Positions 1 through 9,917 of a DNA stretch of 64,000 nt are shown piece by piece. The stretch is from Methylotenera sp. (GTDB lineage Bacteria; Pseudomonadota; Gammaproteobacteria; Burkholderiales; Methylophilaceae): assembly GCF_029946165.1 (NCBI RefSeq), contig NZ_JAQSDZ010000001.1:62001-126000 (forward strand), in the 5' to 3' direction. How positions within the stretch are numbered: the stretch's first letter is position 1; each line of letters starts with the position of its first letter. Position numbers and translations under genes: made by a program. The notes beneath the pieces were generated by a model. The model worked only from the letters and a program-made list of their open reading frames with translations, had not been told where the DNA came from and did no database searches.

Positions 1-921
1 AAGCTCAATTACCACGCGCATACCCGATTTATCTGATTCATCGCGCAAATCAGAAATACCTTCGATTTTCTTCTCGTTAACTAATTCAGCGATTTTTTCG
101 ACAAAGGTCTTTTTATTCACTTGATACGGCAGTTCGTCGACAATCAAAGCCTGACGACCACCGCGCTCTAAATCTTCAACGTGTGTGCGACCACGCATCA
201 CCACACGACCACGGCCTGTGCGATAACCCTCTTTAACACCCACTGTGCCGTAAATAATACCTGCTGTTGGAAAATCTGGTGCTGGCACTAACTCAATCAG
301 TTCCTCTATGCCCATTTCAGGATATTTAAGCAGCGCGAAACAAGCATCTAGTACTTCATTGATATTATGTGGCGGAATATTAGTTGCCATACCTACAGCG
401 ATACCAGAACTACCGTTAATCAGTAGATTTGGAATACGTGCAGGCATGATGAGCGGCTCATGCTCGCTGCCATCATAGTTAGGGCCAAAATCAACGGTTT
501 CTTTGTCAATATCAGCTAACAATTCATGTGCGATTTTCGACATACGGATTTCGGTATATCGCATCGCCGCAGCGTTATCACCATCGACAGAACCGAAGTT
601 ACCTTGACCATCCACCAGCATATAGCGCAACGAGAAGTCCTGCGCCATACGAACGATAGTGTCGTAAACAGCCGTGTCGCCATGCGGATGGTATTTACCG
701 ATAACATCACCCACGATACGCGCAGATTTTTTGTAGGGTTTATTGTAGTCGTTTGAAAGCTCATGCATCGCGAATAAAACCCGACGGTGCACTGGCTTTA
801 AACCATCACGTACATCCGGTAAAGCGCGCCCTACGATAACACTCATTGCGTAATCGAGATACGATCTGCGCATCTCATCTTCTAGGCTGATGGGTAGGGT
901 TTCTTTAGCGAATTGATCCAT
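1..921 (-). CDS. gyrA: DNA gyrase subunit A, N-terminal part (runs off the left edge)
   Basis: The reverse strand from the ATG at 921 stays open for 307 codons to base 1. The product starts [20 protein letters not shown] and contains the type IIA topoisomerase A-subunit breakage-reunion region, including the motif [20 protein letters not shown] around residues 75-95 and the AAMRYTE segment with the catalytic tyrosine. Gyrase A with GyrB introduces negative supercoils using ATP. GyrA is preferred over ParC because of the GyrA-type N-terminus and the quinolone-region sequence [10 protein letters not shown]. The C-terminal DNA-wrapping part lies outside the window. Confidence 0.95.
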   Translation of the reverse strand, partial: MDQFAKETLPISLEDEMRRSYLDYAMSVIVGRALPDVRDGLKPVHRRVLFAMHELSNDYNKPYKKSARIVGDVIGKYHPHGDTAVYDTIVRMAQDFSLRYMLVDGQGNFGSVDGDNAAAMRYTEIRMSKIAHELLADIDKETVDFGPNYDGSEHEPLIMPARIPNLLINGSSGIAVGMATNIPPHNINEVLDACFALLKYPEMGIEELIELVPAPDFPTAGIIYGTVGVKEGYRTGRGRVVMRGRTHVEDLERGGRQALIVDELPYQVNKKTFVEKIAELVNEKKIEGISDLRDESDKSGMRVVIEL

Positions 922-1014
922 GTGCGAACTAACTTTTAATGGTTTTTATGTGCCATTATTTTAGCACAAAAAGAGTGCAAATTAGTAGCGCTAACAGTGA
1001 TTAACGATTAGCTA

Positions 1015-1053
1015 CTTACAATACGTGCTCTAGAGTTGAGCACGTATTGTAAG
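1015..1053. terminator. Perfect 16-bp hairpin between metZ and gyrA
   Basis: CTTACAATACGTGCTC (1015-1030) and its exact reverse complement (1038-1053) flank a 7-base loop TAGAGTT. It begins 3 bases past the metZ stop codon, so it will form at the 3' end of the metZ transcript. No long U run follows on either strand, so it may be a transcript-end stabiliser or a factor-dependent terminator, not a classic intrinsic one. Confidence 0.7.
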
Positions 1054-1055
1054 CA

Positions 1056-2243
1056 CTATTGTGTGAGTAAAAACAAGTCTGCTTTTAAGTCTTCCACATG
1101 CTCTAAGCCGACGGCAATTCTTACCAATCCATCTTGGATTCCTGCTGCTGCTCGCGCTTCTGCACTTACGCGGCTATGCGTAGTAGTGGCTGGATGCGTA
1201 ATGGTGCTTTTTGCATCACCAAGATTTGCTGTTATCGAAATCAGTTTGGTTGCATCAATCAACGCCCATGCGGCTTCTTGAGCTGTTTGACCAGCTTTTG
1301 GCTTAACTTCAAAACTCACTATACCGCCACCATTGCTCTGTTGTTGCATAGCGAGTGCATGTTGCGGATGAGATTTCAATCCTGGGTAAAAGACACGCGC
1401 TACCTGTGGCTGGGCTTCTAACCATGTCGCCAATACTAGTGCATTTTTAGCATGCGCTTCCATGCGAATGAATAAAGTTTCTAAACCCTTTAAAAACACC
1501 CAAGCATTAAATGCACTCATGGTCACACCTGCCGTGCGCAAGAAACCATAAACAGGCTCCATCAACTTCTTGCTGCCAAGCACTGCGCCACCCAAACATC
1601 TGCCCTGACCATCAATATACTTGGTCGCTGAGTGAATAATAACATCAGCACCCAACTCAAGTGGCCTTTGAACCGCGGGTGTACAGAAGCAATTATCCAC
1701 CACGAGATAGGCACCAGCTTGATGTGCAATATCAGCCAAGACACGAATATCGCCAACTTCAGTCATCGGGTTTGATGGCGTTTCAGCAAAAAATAGTTTA
1801 GTTTTTGGCGTAACAGCCGCTTGCCATTCAGCAGGATTCGTCAATGCAACATAAGTGACCTGCAAACCCCATCGCGCCATGATATTGCTAAACAGCTGAA
1901 CGCTAGTACCAAAAATACTACGTGAAGCCACTATATGGTCGCCAGCACTACATAAACCCATGACACAAGCTAGAATCGCCGACATACCGCTAGAGGTTGC
2001 CACGCACTGCTCCGCACCTTCTAAGGCGGCTAATTTATTTTGAAACATGGTGACAGTCGGATTGGTAAATCTTGAGTAAATATTACCTGGCTCAGTGCCA
2101 CCAAAACGTGCTGCTGCTTGAGCTGCACTGTTAAATCTAAAACTAGAATTTAAAAACAAGGCTTCAGAGTTTTCACCGAAATCTGTCATCTCGTTACCCG
2201 CGCGTACGCTTAATGTTTCAGGGTGGTATTGGTTTGTTGTCAT
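1056..2243 (-). CDS. metZ: O-succinylhomoserine sulfhydrylase
   Basis: PLP enzyme of the Cys/Met metabolism family that makes homocysteine directly from O-succinylhomoserine and sulfide in methionine synthesis. The 395-residue product shows the fold-type I landmarks: the YSRFTNPT cofactor-phosphate region near residue 56, the SSGMSAI segment near 85, and the PLP lysine in HSATKYIDGQGR near residue 210. A further in-frame ATG lies 12 bases upstream (2255). I chose 2243 because MTTNQYHPETLSVRAG matches the usual family N-terminus and a purine-rich AATGAGAA stretch precedes it. Expression appears controlled by the SAM-II riboswitch and terminator immediately upstream. A cystathionine gamma-synthase role is less likely given the MetZ-type sequence. 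Confidence 0.93.
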   Translation of the reverse strand: MTTNQYHPETLSVRAGNEMTDFGENSEALFLNSSFRFNSAAQAAARFGGTEPGNIYSRFTNPTVTMFQNKLAALEGAEQCVATSSGMSAILACVMGLCSAGDHIVASRSIFGTSVQLFSNIMARWGLQVTYVALTNPAEWQAAVTPKTKLFFAETPSNPMTEVGDIRVLADIAHQAGAYLVVDNCFCTPAVQRPLELGADVIIHSATKYIDGQGRCLGGAVLGSKKLMEPVYGFLRTAGVTMSAFNAWVFLKGLETLFIRMEAHAKNALVLATWLEAQPQVARVFYPGLKSHPQHALAMQQQSNGGGIVSFEVKPKAGQTAQEAAWALIDATKLISITANLGDAKSTITHPATTTHSRVSAEARAAAGIQDGLVRIAVGLEHVEDLKADLFLLTQ

Positions 2244-2304
2244 CGTTATTCTCATTTCACTTCAAGACCATTGAAAAAATGTTAATTTAGCAAGGATCTT
2301 GACA

Positions 2305-2348
2305 TTAAAAAACCCGTTTAAGCATTAGCCAAAACGGGTTCTTTTTTT
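2305..2348 (-). terminator. Intrinsic terminator between the riboswitch and metZ (likely attenuator)
   Basis: Arms AACCCGTTT (2311-2319) and AAACGGGTT (2332-2340) enclose a 12-base loop. Read on the minus strand the hairpin ends in a run of six T. It lies just downstream of the SAM-II aptamer and upstream of metZ, so it can act as the expression platform. The other strand also has a T run, so it may terminate in both directions. Confidence 0.8.
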
Positions 2349-2353
2349 AAACT

Positions 2354-2427
2354 CGCTTTAGCTGTATTTATTATGCGCCCGCAAGCTGAGTAAGACCTTG
2401 ATTAAGTTAAGTCACTCAAATCAGCGC
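2354..2427 (-). promoter_or_regulatory. SAM-II (SAM-alpha) riboswitch in the metZ leader
   Basis: The minus strand reads GCGCTGATTTGAGTGAC, a variable loop, ACTCAGCTTGCGGGCGC, an A-rich linker, then ACAGCTAAAGCGAG. This follows the SAM-II layout: a 5' stem strand followed by TGATTTGA, the second half CTTGC-GGGCGC that closes P1 (GCGC with GCGC), an extra TGAGT/ACTCA helix in the loop, an A-rich stretch and a 3' GCTAAAG element that forms the pseudoknot. It sits between a strong promoter and the metZ terminator, as expected for feedback of S-adenosylmethionine on methionine synthesis. A covariance-model search (Rfam SAM-II family) would confirm it. Confidence 0.85.
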
Positions 2428-2433
2428 AATTTC

Positions 2434-2462
2434 ATCTTAGACCTGTGAAGCTTTCTGGTCAA
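2434..2462 (-). promoter_or_regulatory. Sigma-70 promoter of metZ
   Basis: On the minus strand TTGACC (2462-2457) and TAAGAT (2439-2434) are separated by exactly 17 bases. A start about 7 bases downstream falls on base ~2427, the first base of the riboswitch P1 stem, which supports both calls. Confidence 0.8.
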
Positions 2463-2481
2463 GACCCATTTGCATTTAAAT

Positions 2482-4038
2482 CTAACTTACTTCTGTAGCC
2501 TCTTCAACAGACTCATTATCGAAACTATCAATCAGATTCAAATCCATTTGTGTGCTTGAATTTGCTGGCTTCTGCTTCTTATTCATGTCGCCACGGGCGG
2601 ATTCAATATTATTCAAATAAGCTTCGTTGATGTCGCCTGTAACATACTTACCGTCAAAACATGAGCAATCAAAGTTTTTAATATGCGGGTTATTTAACTT
2701 AACCCCCTCTACCAGCGCATCTAAATCTTGATAAATCAAGGCATCTGCACCAATTTCTTGACAGATTTGCTCATCAGTTCGACCTGTAGCCAACAACTCA
2801 TCTCGGCTAGGCATATCAATACCATACACATTTGGAAACCTGACTGGTGGCGCAGCTGATGCAAAATATACTTTATTTGCACCTGCATCACGCGCCATTT
2901 GCACGATTTGTTGTGAGGTAGTACCACGGACGATTGAGTCATCAACTAATAAGACGTTTTTGCCTTTAAACTCAATGCCTATTGGATTCAATTTTTGACG
3001 CACAGATTTTTTACGTAAAGCTTGACCTGGCATAATAAAAGTACGGCCAATGTAACGGTTTTTAATGAAACCTTCGCGATAGTCTAAGCCTAATGCAATC
3101 CCTACCTGCAATGCACTTGGGCGACTGGTATCTGGAATTGGAATCACTACATCAATTTTCTTATCAGACCATTCACGTTTGATTTTTTCAGCAAGACTTT
3201 TGCCCATATCTAAACGTGTTTGGTAAACCGATACGCCGTCAATCACTGAATCAGGACGCGCAAGATAGACATACTCAAAAATACAAGGATTGAGTTTGGC
3301 ATTTTCGGCACATTGACGTGAGAAGAAATTACCATCCATATCAATAAAAACTGCTTCGCCAGGTTCTACATCGCGCACCAATTTGAAGCCGAGCACATCT
3401 AGTGCAACGCTTTCTGAAGCCACAATATATTCAGCACCTTGAGCAGTTTCAAGCTTACCAATGACCAAAGGACGAATACCGTTTGGATCACGGAATGCTA
3501 ATAAACCAAAATTAGCAATCATCGCCACTACTGCATAAGCGCCTTTACAACGTTTATGTACGCCAGATACCGCGTCAAAAGCCATATCAGTATTGAGCAC
3601 CGCATTACGCGAGGTTTTTTCAATTTCATGCGCCAACACATTCAATAACACTTCAGAATCTGAATTAGTATTGATATGGCGTAAATCTTGACGGAACATT
3701 TCCGATTTTAGTTGTTGTGAATTGGTTAAATTACCATTATGCCCAAGCACAATACCGAACGGAGAATTCACATAAAACGGTTGAGCCTCTGCTGCGCTAG
3801 AAGAGCCTGCAGTTGGATAACGAACATGGGCGATACCCACATTACCAATCAAGCTGCGCATATGACGTGTTTGAAACACATCTTTTACTAAGCCATTGTT
3901 TTTATGCATGAAGAACGTATTGCCATCCGTCGTTACAATGCCTGCTGCATCCTGACCGCGATGTTGCAACACCAACAAACCATCATACAATAATTGATTA
4001 ACTGGATTTTTACCTACAATGCCTATGATTCCGCACAT
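2482..4038 (-). CDS. purF: Amidophosphoribosyltransferase
   Basis: Catalyses the first committed step of purine synthesis: PRPP plus glutamine to phosphoribosylamine. The 518-residue protein has the Ntn-type glutaminase N-terminus [11 protein letters not shown] (Cys2 becomes the nucleophile after Met removal, with no propeptide), the glutaminase signature with GHNGNLTN near residue 100, and the PRPP-binding motif [18 protein letters not shown] near residue 365. The C-terminal [16 protein letters not shown] tail is variable. It follows cvpA, an order conserved in many gamma- and betaproteobacteria. The metZ promoter region begins about 20 bases past its stop codon. Confidence 0.97.
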   Translation of the reverse strand: MCGIIGIVGKNPVNQLLYDGLLVLQHRGQDAAGIVTTDGNTFFMHKNNGLVKDVFQTRHMRSLIGNVGIAHVRYPTAGSSSAAEAQPFYVNSPFGIVLGHNGNLTNSQQLKSEMFRQDLRHINTNSDSEVLLNVLAHEIEKTSRNAVLNTDMAFDAVSGVHKRCKGAYAVVAMIANFGLLAFRDPNGIRPLVIGKLETAQGAEYIVASESVALDVLGFKLVRDVEPGEAVFIDMDGNFFSRQCAENAKLNPCIFEYVYLARPDSVIDGVSVYQTRLDMGKSLAEKIKREWSDKKIDVVIPIPDTSRPSALQVGIALGLDYREGFIKNRYIGRTFIMPGQALRKKSVRQKLNPIGIEFKGKNVLLVDDSIVRGTTSQQIVQMARDAGANKVYFASAAPPVRFPNVYGIDMPSRDELLATGRTDEQICQEIGADALIYQDLDALVEGVKLNNPHIKNFDCSCFDGKYVTGDINEAYLNNIESARGDMNKKQKPANSSTQMDLNLIDSFDNESVEEATEVS

Positions 4039-4173
4039 GAAGAAAGCCTTAAGTGATTAATTCTAATTAAAAAATTCATATTTGTAAGATGCAGACCTTG
4101 ATACAATTATTCAAGTCTAAGTCTTTAATTTCTAAGTCGTTAACTTCTAAGCCATTGACTAGCTTTTGCTAAT

Positions 4174-4665
4174 TTAATCGTATTTAACATGCTTAGCAAT
4201 GCTAATCGGCACCCATGGCAACATACTAATAACCAATGCTTCTAGTGGCGCACTAAACATAGCATTTCGCCAGCGTTCATCATTGGGTAACTCAGTAAGC
4301 CCCGCTAAAAATACAATAATACATACAATGACTACACCGCGTGCCAATCCAAAAAATACTCCTAATAGGCGGTTAAGCCAACCAAGCCCCATTTTTTTAA
4401 AAAGCGATGAAAGTGCAATGGCTAACAAACTAGCAACTAGCAAGGTCGCGAAAAATAATATTAAAAATGCAGCGAATATACGTATCGATTCAGTTGGTAT
4501 ACTTTCTGGCATCATCGGCAAAATCTGATTAGTATAGGTCTTGGCTGTCACAAACGCCGCTATCCAGCCTAAGAATGCTAATGCTTCTCTTATAAAACCT
4601 CGCATCACACTTAATATGATGGAAAACCCAATGATGGCAAGCGCTAAATAATCAAAGCTTGTCAT
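4174..4665 (-). CDS. cvpA: CvpA family membrane protein
   Basis: A 163-residue inner-membrane protein with about four hydrophobic segments (near residues 8-25, 30-45, 62-88 and 105-125) and the conserved start TSFDYLALAIIGFSIILSVMRGFIREA. CvpA is required for colicin V production in E. coli and for bile or envelope stress tolerance elsewhere; its molecular role is not settled. It lies between the SPOR-domain gene and purF in the conserved order. The 135-base gap to purF holds only short TCTAAGT-like repeats. Confidence 0.92.
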   Translation of the reverse strand: MTSFDYLALAIIGFSIILSVMRGFIREALAFLGWIAAFVTAKTYTNQILPMMPESIPTESIRIFAAFLILFFATLLVASLLAIALSSLFKKMGLGWLNRLLGVFFGLARGVVIVCIIVFLAGLTELPNDERWRNAMFSAPLEALVISMLPWVPISIAKHVKYD

Positions 4666-4708
4666 GTATTTTTCAAATCAATCAATCGCAATAAAAAAAT
4701 ATGTCTCA

Positions 4709-5440
4709 TTAATTATTAGTAATGACCATTCCTGTTAAATCTGCAGCTTGTAACTTCGTAAGCGCTTGAGCAGCCTCTTGACGTGAGTTAAAGCGCCCTG
4801 CTCTTAAGCGTATTTTTTCACCTTTTGGTGTCGTAATGTTCTCGGTGTGAGAATCAAGCCCAACCTGCTTTAATCTTGCTTGCAACTGTTTTACGTTGGC
4901 TAAATCTGAGTAAACACCCACTTGGATGGTAAAGCTTTCCCCATTTGTTGCGGCTGTTTTTAATTCCTGGGTCTTAACCTCAGGCTTTTTAACTTCTGTT
5001 ACTTTTGGTTCGCTTGATTTAACGTCAGGTTTTTTAGTATCTGAAATAATAATTTCAGCTTTTTTCACTGGCATTTTTTCTTCAGTTTTTTTCTCATCAA
5101 CGATAGTTATTTTTGCATCACTAATTTCTTTAGCATCCATCTCATTAGCTGCCAATGTCTCTGATTTTACTGACTCAGAAGGGGCAGATTCGTTTTCAGT
5201 TGTAATTTCAGATTGCGCATCTACAAGTGCTGTATTCGTCTCACTCTTTGCCTCTTGCTGACTAACATCGTCGGGCATTGTAATTTTAATAGTCTCTTGT
5301 GGCGTTAAAACTGCACGATCTTGCAACACCATAGGTAATACAATCACCATAAAAAGCACAAGAGCGATAGCGCCTACTAAGCGGCGGCGAGCGCGTTTCT
5401 TTAAGGCTAGTTCTAGATCAATAGGTGACTCAGTTGCCAT
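4709..5440 (-). CDS. SPOR-domain cell-division protein (DedD-like)
   Basis: 243 residues: a short cytoplasmic N-terminus rich in Lys/Arg, one transmembrane helix at about residues 21-40 (LVGAIALVLFMVIVLPMVL), a long acidic and Lys/Glu-rich periplasmic linker with repeated K-P-E/D-V-K units, and a C-terminal SPOR domain (about residues 168-240, ESFTIQVGVYSDLANVKQLQ). SPOR domains bind denuded septal peptidoglycan. The layout and the position between folC and cvpA match DedD. The linker is low-complexity and likely variable between strains. Confidence 0.88.
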   Translation of the reverse strand: MATESPIDLELALKKRARRRLVGAIALVLFMVIVLPMVLQDRAVLTPQETIKITMPDDVSQQEAKSETNTALVDAQSEITTENESAPSESVKSETLAANEMDAKEISDAKITIVDEKKTEEKMPVKKAEIIISDTKKPDVKSSEPKVTEVKKPEVKTQELKTAATNGESFTIQVGVYSDLANVKQLQARLKQVGLDSHTENITTPKGEKIRLRAGRFNSRQEAAQALTKLQAADLTGMVITNN

Positions 5441-5518
5441 TACCGCTTCCTTAAAGATTAATTCTAAAAGATTAGTTTTCCGAGGGATTAAATTTTACAG
5501 CTTCGTTTAAAGCTTGAG

Positions 5519-6832
5519 TTATAACTTTTGCATCACACTCGCAACTGTATAAAAAGAACCGAATACGACTATTTTATCATTTTCGCTGACATCAATACAG
5601 GCTTGTTCGTAAGCAATATTAGCGTTTTGAAATGTTTTAATCCTTGCATTAGGGTCAACTTCAGAAACTATTGCAAGCAACTCTTCAACTGATGCCCCTC
5701 TAACATTGTCAATTCCTGCGATATACCATAGGTCAATTTCATCTTTCACGGCGTGCACCACGCCTTGCATGTCTTTATCTGCCAGCATTGCAAATACTGC
5801 GACTGTTTGACCTTGAGACGCTCTGCTTACATTAAGATTTTCGGCCAAGGCGCGCGCCGCATGTGGATTGTGTGCCACATCTAAAATAACTTCTGGTGAG
5901 GTTGATACAGTTTGGAAACGTCCAGCTAAACTCACCTGCAGCATTGCGCTTGCTATTTGGTCGGAGCTCACAGGTAAGCTCGATTGTAGTGATTCAACAG
6001 CAGAAACAGCGCATGCCGCATTATTTAACTGATAAGCGCCTTTCAAAGCAGGTCTAGGTAATTGAAAGTCTACCTCTCCAGCGGAGTAACGCCAACTATC
6101 GACTCCGTCGACAGTAAAATTAAAATCATGTTGTACAAGCTTTAAATTGGCTTTAACTTCATGTGCAAAGGTAACTAAGCTCAATGGTGGGTTAGTGTCA
6201 CCACATATTGCTGTTACAGAAGTACGATAAATACCAGCTTTCTCAAAACCAATGCTCTCACGTGTATCGCCTAAATACTCTTGATGGTCTAAGTCAACAC
6301 TAGTCACGATAGAACAGTCAGGCTCGAAGGCATTCACGGCATCTAATCTGCCACCTAAACCTATTTCTAGAATCGCTACATCTACACCAGTCTGCATAAA
6401 ATGCCACACGGCCGCTAGCGTGCCAACTTCAAAATAGGTGAGTGCAATGGCGTCACCATTTGCATCCAAACTGGCAGTATCCGCCCTAGCAGCATCTACC
6501 GCAGCAAAAGCTGCACAAATCGCTTCATCATTTGCCTCTTGTTTGTTAATACGCACGCGTTCGTTATAACGTAGCAAATGCGGGGAGGTATAACAGCCTA
6601 CTTGATAGCCCGCATTGGTATAAATTTGCTCTAACATTGCGCATGTAGAGCCCTTGCCATTGGTACCAGCCACCGTAATAATGGTAAATTTAGGATGTAA
6701 CTTCAGACGATCAATCATCTGCTTAACCCTATCCAAACCCATTGCAATAGATTTAGGGTGCAAACTTTCAATATAACTTAGCCACTCGGCTAAGTTTCTT
6801 GTCGACTTAGAATGATGCATGTGATGAGCCAT
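5519..6832 (-). CDS. folC: Bifunctional folylpolyglutamate synthase/dihydrofolate synthase
   Basis: Mur-ligase-like ATP enzyme that joins glutamate to dihydropteroate and elongates folates. The 437-residue protein carries the P-loop TVAGTNGKGSTCAMLE near residue 54, the metal/ATP motif LEIGLGGRLDAVN near 150, and SVDLDHQEYLGDTRESIGFEKAGI near 180. The C-terminal domain with ILDVAHNPHAARAL is intact. It is cytoplasmic and part of the accD-folC-dedD-cvpA cluster. The start at MAHHMHHSKSTRNLAEWLSYIESLHP fits the family; the His-rich first residues are not conserved, so a later Met (MHHSK) is possible. Confidence 0.95.
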   Translation of the reverse strand: MAHHMHHSKSTRNLAEWLSYIESLHPKSIAMGLDRVKQMIDRLKLHPKFTIITVAGTNGKGSTCAMLEQIYTNAGYQVGCYTSPHLLRYNERVRINKQEANDEAICAAFAAVDAARADTASLDANGDAIALTYFEVGTLAAVWHFMQTGVDVAILEIGLGGRLDAVNAFEPDCSIVTSVDLDHQEYLGDTRESIGFEKAGIYRTSVTAICGDTNPPLSLVTFAHEVKANLKLVQHDFNFTVDGVDSWRYSAGEVDFQLPRPALKGAYQLNNAACAVSAVESLQSSLPVSSDQIASAMLQVSLAGRFQTVSTSPEVILDVAHNPHAARALAENLNVSRASQGQTVAVFAMLADKDMQGVVHAVKDEIDLWYIAGIDNVRGASVEELLAIVSEVDPNARIKTFQNANIAYEQACIDVSENDKIVVFGSFYTVASVMQKL

Positions 6833-6888
6833 TAGCCAAAATTAGCCATGGGCATTGAATCAATTGAGGAAAAGCTATGCGCAAATAA

Positions 6889-7752
6889 TTATGCCGCAAC
6901 AGGTAAGCGCATCAAGTTAGCCAAAATACTTGCCAATCGATTACGCATTTCACGTCTATCTATAATTAAATCAATAGCGCCATGTTCTAACAAGAACTCT
7001 GCACGCTGAAAGCCATGCGGTAAGGTTTCACGCACGGTTTGTTCAATCACGCGCGGGCCAGCAAAGCCGATCAAAGCTTGTGGTTCTGCCACAATAATAT
7101 CGCCTAACATGGCAAAACTTGCTGATACACCGCCCATGGTTGGGTCAGTTAACACAGAGATAAATGGCAAACCAGCTTTACTTAACTGCGTAAGTGCCGC
7201 GCTAGTTTTAGCCATCTGCATCAATGAGAGTAAACCCTCTTGCATACGTGCGCCGCCACTTGCAGAAATGCAAATGAATGCCATTTTATTATCAATCGCC
7301 GTCTGCACACCGCGTGCAAAACGCTCACCTACAACTGAACCCATAGAGCCGCCCATGAATTTGAATTCAAATGCAGCAACGACCACTGGCACTGTTTTGA
7401 TGCTGCCTTGCATCACAATCAAGGCATCTTTTTCACCCACAGATTTTTGTGACTCTCTGATGCGCTCAGCATAACTTTTGCTGTCTTTAAATTTTAGCGT
7501 ATCAACAGCGACAACATTCGCACCGATTTCAAATTGACCATCCGCGTCGAGCAATTGCGCCAATCTTGCGCGAGCGCCAATACGATTATGATAAGAACAT
7601 TTAGGGCAAACTTCAGCGTTATCAGCCAGATCTTTCATGTACAAAACTGTTTGGCAGGCAGGACACTTACTCCACAAACCTTCTGGAACAGTTTTTTTAT
7701 CGCCGCCAACAACACGTTTAATTTTTTGTGGTAATTGATTTAACCAACCCAT
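6889..7752 (-). CDS. accD: Acetyl-CoA carboxylase carboxyltransferase subunit beta
   Basis: Beta subunit of the carboxyltransferase that makes malonyl-CoA for fatty acid synthesis, working with AccA. The 287-residue protein has the N-terminal four-cysteine zinc ribbon CPACQ (about residues 30-34) and CPKC (about 50-53), followed by the crotonase-like core with [20 protein letters not shown] near 165. The length is normal. It is followed by folC after 56 bases and preceded by trpA, the usual order in this lineage. Confidence 0.97.
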   Translation of the reverse strand: MGWLNQLPQKIKRVVGGDKKTVPEGLWSKCPACQTVLYMKDLADNAEVCPKCSYHNRIGARARLAQLLDADGQFEIGANVVAVDTLKFKDSKSYAERIRESQKSVGEKDALIVMQGSIKTVPVVVAAFEFKFMGGSMGSVVGERFARGVQTAIDNKMAFICISASGGARMQEGLLSLMQMAKTSAALTQLSKAGLPFISVLTDPTMGGVSASFAMLGDIIVAEPQALIGFAGPRVIEQTVRETLPHGFQRAEFLLEHGAIDLIIDRREMRNRLASILANLMRLPVAA

Positions 7753-7824
7753 AACACTATCCCCTTGGTAACTCTTTTTACGATTTTATCGTTTAGTATT
7801 TTATTGCTAATTATTAAAAACCAG

Positions 7825-8628
7825 TTACTTTGCCGCGTCTACTGCGGCTTTAAGTTCGTCCATCAACGTAGCCACGTTGCTTAACAAATTCTCATCATTT
7901 GAAGCTTCAATGGTTTGCACCATACGGCTACCAACCACAACAGCATCGGCGATTGCAGCCGTAGCTTTTGCTGTTGCCGCATCACGAATACCAAAACCCA
8001 CGCCTACTGGTAAATTAGTTTGCGTACGAATTGAAGCCACTCGTTGTGAAACTTCATTAATATCCAAATTCGCAGCGCCTGTTACGCCTTTTAATGACAC
8101 GTAGTATACAAAACCACTGGCTTGATTAACAATTAAATCCACACGCTTCTGATCAGTGGTTGGTGACAACAAGAACACTGGGTCAATATCCCTAGAACGT
8201 AATTGCTGAACAAAATCACCACATTCTTCTGGCGGATAATCTACAGTAATCACACCATCTACATCAGCTGCTTTGGCGCGGTCTGCAAAGGCTGCAGCGC
8301 CAATGGCTTCAATAGGATTTGCGTAACCCATGAGTATAATTGGCGTTGTTTGATTGGTTTCACGAAAGGTTTTGACCATAGCAAGCACAGCAGTTAAACC
8401 CACTTTATGCAGTAAAGCACGCTCGCTGGCACGTTGAATCACAGGGCCATCTGCCATTGGGTCAGAAAACGGTACGCCTAACTCAATCATATCGGCACCA
8501 TGTTTAACCAAAGTGTGCATCAAATTCACAGTATGCTTAGGATGTGGATCACCCGCTGTGATGTATGGGATTAAAGCTGTTTTGCCCTGTTGTTTAAGCG
8601 CTGTAAAAACTGTTTGAATACGTGACAT
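7825..8628 (-). CDS. trpA: Tryptophan synthase alpha subunit
   Basis: Cleaves indole-3-glycerol phosphate to indole and glyceraldehyde-3-phosphate within the alpha2-beta2 complex. The 267-residue TIM barrel shows the catalytic Glu in MIELGVPFSDPMADGPVIQ (near residue 49) and the Asp in VDGVITVDYPPEE (near residue 133). The phosphate-binding GVGFGIRD lies near residue 210. It follows trpB after 19 bases, consistent with translational and complex coupling. Confidence 0.97.
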   Translation of the reverse strand: MSRIQTVFTALKQQGKTALIPYITAGDPHPKHTVNLMHTLVKHGADMIELGVPFSDPMADGPVIQRASERALLHKVGLTAVLAMVKTFRETNQTTPIILMGYANPIEAIGAAAFADRAKAADVDGVITVDYPPEECGDFVQQLRSRDIDPVFLLSPTTDQKRVDLIVNQASGFVYYVSLKGVTGAANLDINEVSQRVASIRTQTNLPVGVGFGIRDAATAKATAAIADAVVVGSRMVQTIEASNDENLLSNVATLMDELKAAVDAAK

Positions 8629-8647
8629 GAGTTATATTTTTTATAAA

Positions 8648-9850
8648 TTAAAGAGTGATGTTAGCTAGCTTGGCAACGGTATTAATATCTTTATCGCCAC
8701 GACCTGATAAATTGACCAAAATAATTTGATCTTTACTCATAGTTTTAGCCAGCTTTTCCGCATAAGCCAACGCATGGCTAGATTCTAATGCCGGAATTAT
8801 GCCTTCGGTACGGCAAAGATTATGAAATGCAGCCATGGCTTCATCATCTGTAATCGCAACATATTCCGCACGTTTAATGTCTTTCAACCAAGCATGCTCT
8901 GGACCCACACCTGGATAATCTAAACCAGCAGATACCGAGTGCGTTTCAATGATGTTGCCATCAGCGTCTTGCATTAAATAAGTACGGTTACCATGTAGTA
9001 CGCCAACTGGGCTGTTTGCAGTTAATGGCGCCGCATGTTTGCCCGTTTCCATGCCCAAACCTGCGGCTTCTACACCGATTAAACGCACATTTGGCACATC
9101 AATATACGGGTAGAAAATACCCATCGCATTAGAACCGCCACCTACACACGCCACCACGGCATCAGGCTGACGACCAACCATTTCAATCATTTGCTCTTTA
9201 GCTTCAATACCAATCACTGCTTGAAAATCGCGCACCATCATTGGATATGGATGTGGACCAGCCACTGTGCCGATAATATAAAAAGTATTATGCACGTTAG
9301 TCACCCAGTCGCGCATCGCTTCATTAAGCGCATCTTTAAGTGTTTTAGAACCACTTTCCACTGGCACAACCGTTGCACCTAACAATTTCATTCTAAATAC
9401 GTTTGGTGCTTGACGCTTAACGTCCTCAGAACCCATGTAAACAACGCACTCAAGCCCTAAACGTGCTGCAATAGTTGCTGTCGCCACGCCATGTTGACCA
9501 GCGCCTGTCTCTGCAATCACGCGTGGCTTACCCATACGTTTAGCCAATAAAGCTTGGCCGATAGTATTGTTGATTTTGTGAGCGCCAGTATGGTTAAGAT
9601 CTTCACGTTTAAGATAAATCTGCGCACCACCGACTTTATCAGACAAACGTTTTGCGTGATAAATAGGGCTTGGGCGACCAACAAAGTGTTTTAAATCATA
9701 GGCATACTCAGCTAAAAATACTGGATCGTGCCTGTATTTTTCATACATCACACGTAATTCTTCTAGCGCTTCAACTAAAGTTTCAGCAACAAAGGTACCG
9801 CCAAATTGTCCAAAGTGCCCACGTGCATCTGGCATATCATAAAGCTGCAT
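8648..9850 (-). CDS. trpB: Tryptophan synthase beta subunit
   Basis: PLP enzyme that condenses indole with serine to tryptophan. The 400-residue product has the PLP lysine in [20 protein letters not shown] (near residue 90), the cofactor-phosphate loop [10 protein letters not shown] near residue 233, and the C-terminal [12 protein letters not shown]. This is the TrpB1 form that partners the adjacent TrpA. It is transcribed trpF-trpB-trpA with no sign of a leader peptide here, so trp regulation likely lies elsewhere or is weak. Confidence 0.98.
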   Translation of the reverse strand: MQLYDMPDARGHFGQFGGTFVAETLVEALEELRVMYEKYRHDPVFLAEYAYDLKHFVGRPSPIYHAKRLSDKVGGAQIYLKREDLNHTGAHKINNTIGQALLAKRMGKPRVIAETGAGQHGVATATIAARLGLECVVYMGSEDVKRQAPNVFRMKLLGATVVPVESGSKTLKDALNEAMRDWVTNVHNTFYIIGTVAGPHPYPMMVRDFQAVIGIEAKEQMIEMVGRQPDAVVACVGGGSNAMGIFYPYIDVPNVRLIGVEAAGLGMETGKHAAPLTANSPVGVLHGNRTYLMQDADGNIIETHSVSAGLDYPGVGPEHAWLKDIKRAEYVAITDDEAMAAFHNLCRTEGIIPALESSHALAYAEKLAKTMSKDQIILVNLSGRGDKDINTVAKLANITL

Positions 9851-9917
9851 TTCTAGTTCTCCACATTCAATTTTTGGGCAATATTTCTAAGTCAATTAAA
9901 ATTGCCAATATATGTTT

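Noticed and set aside
4081-4160. TCTAAGT-type short repeats between cvpA and purF, considered as a CRISPR or VNTR
   Set aside because: Only three or four imperfect copies with irregular spacing; likely simple AT-rich slippage.
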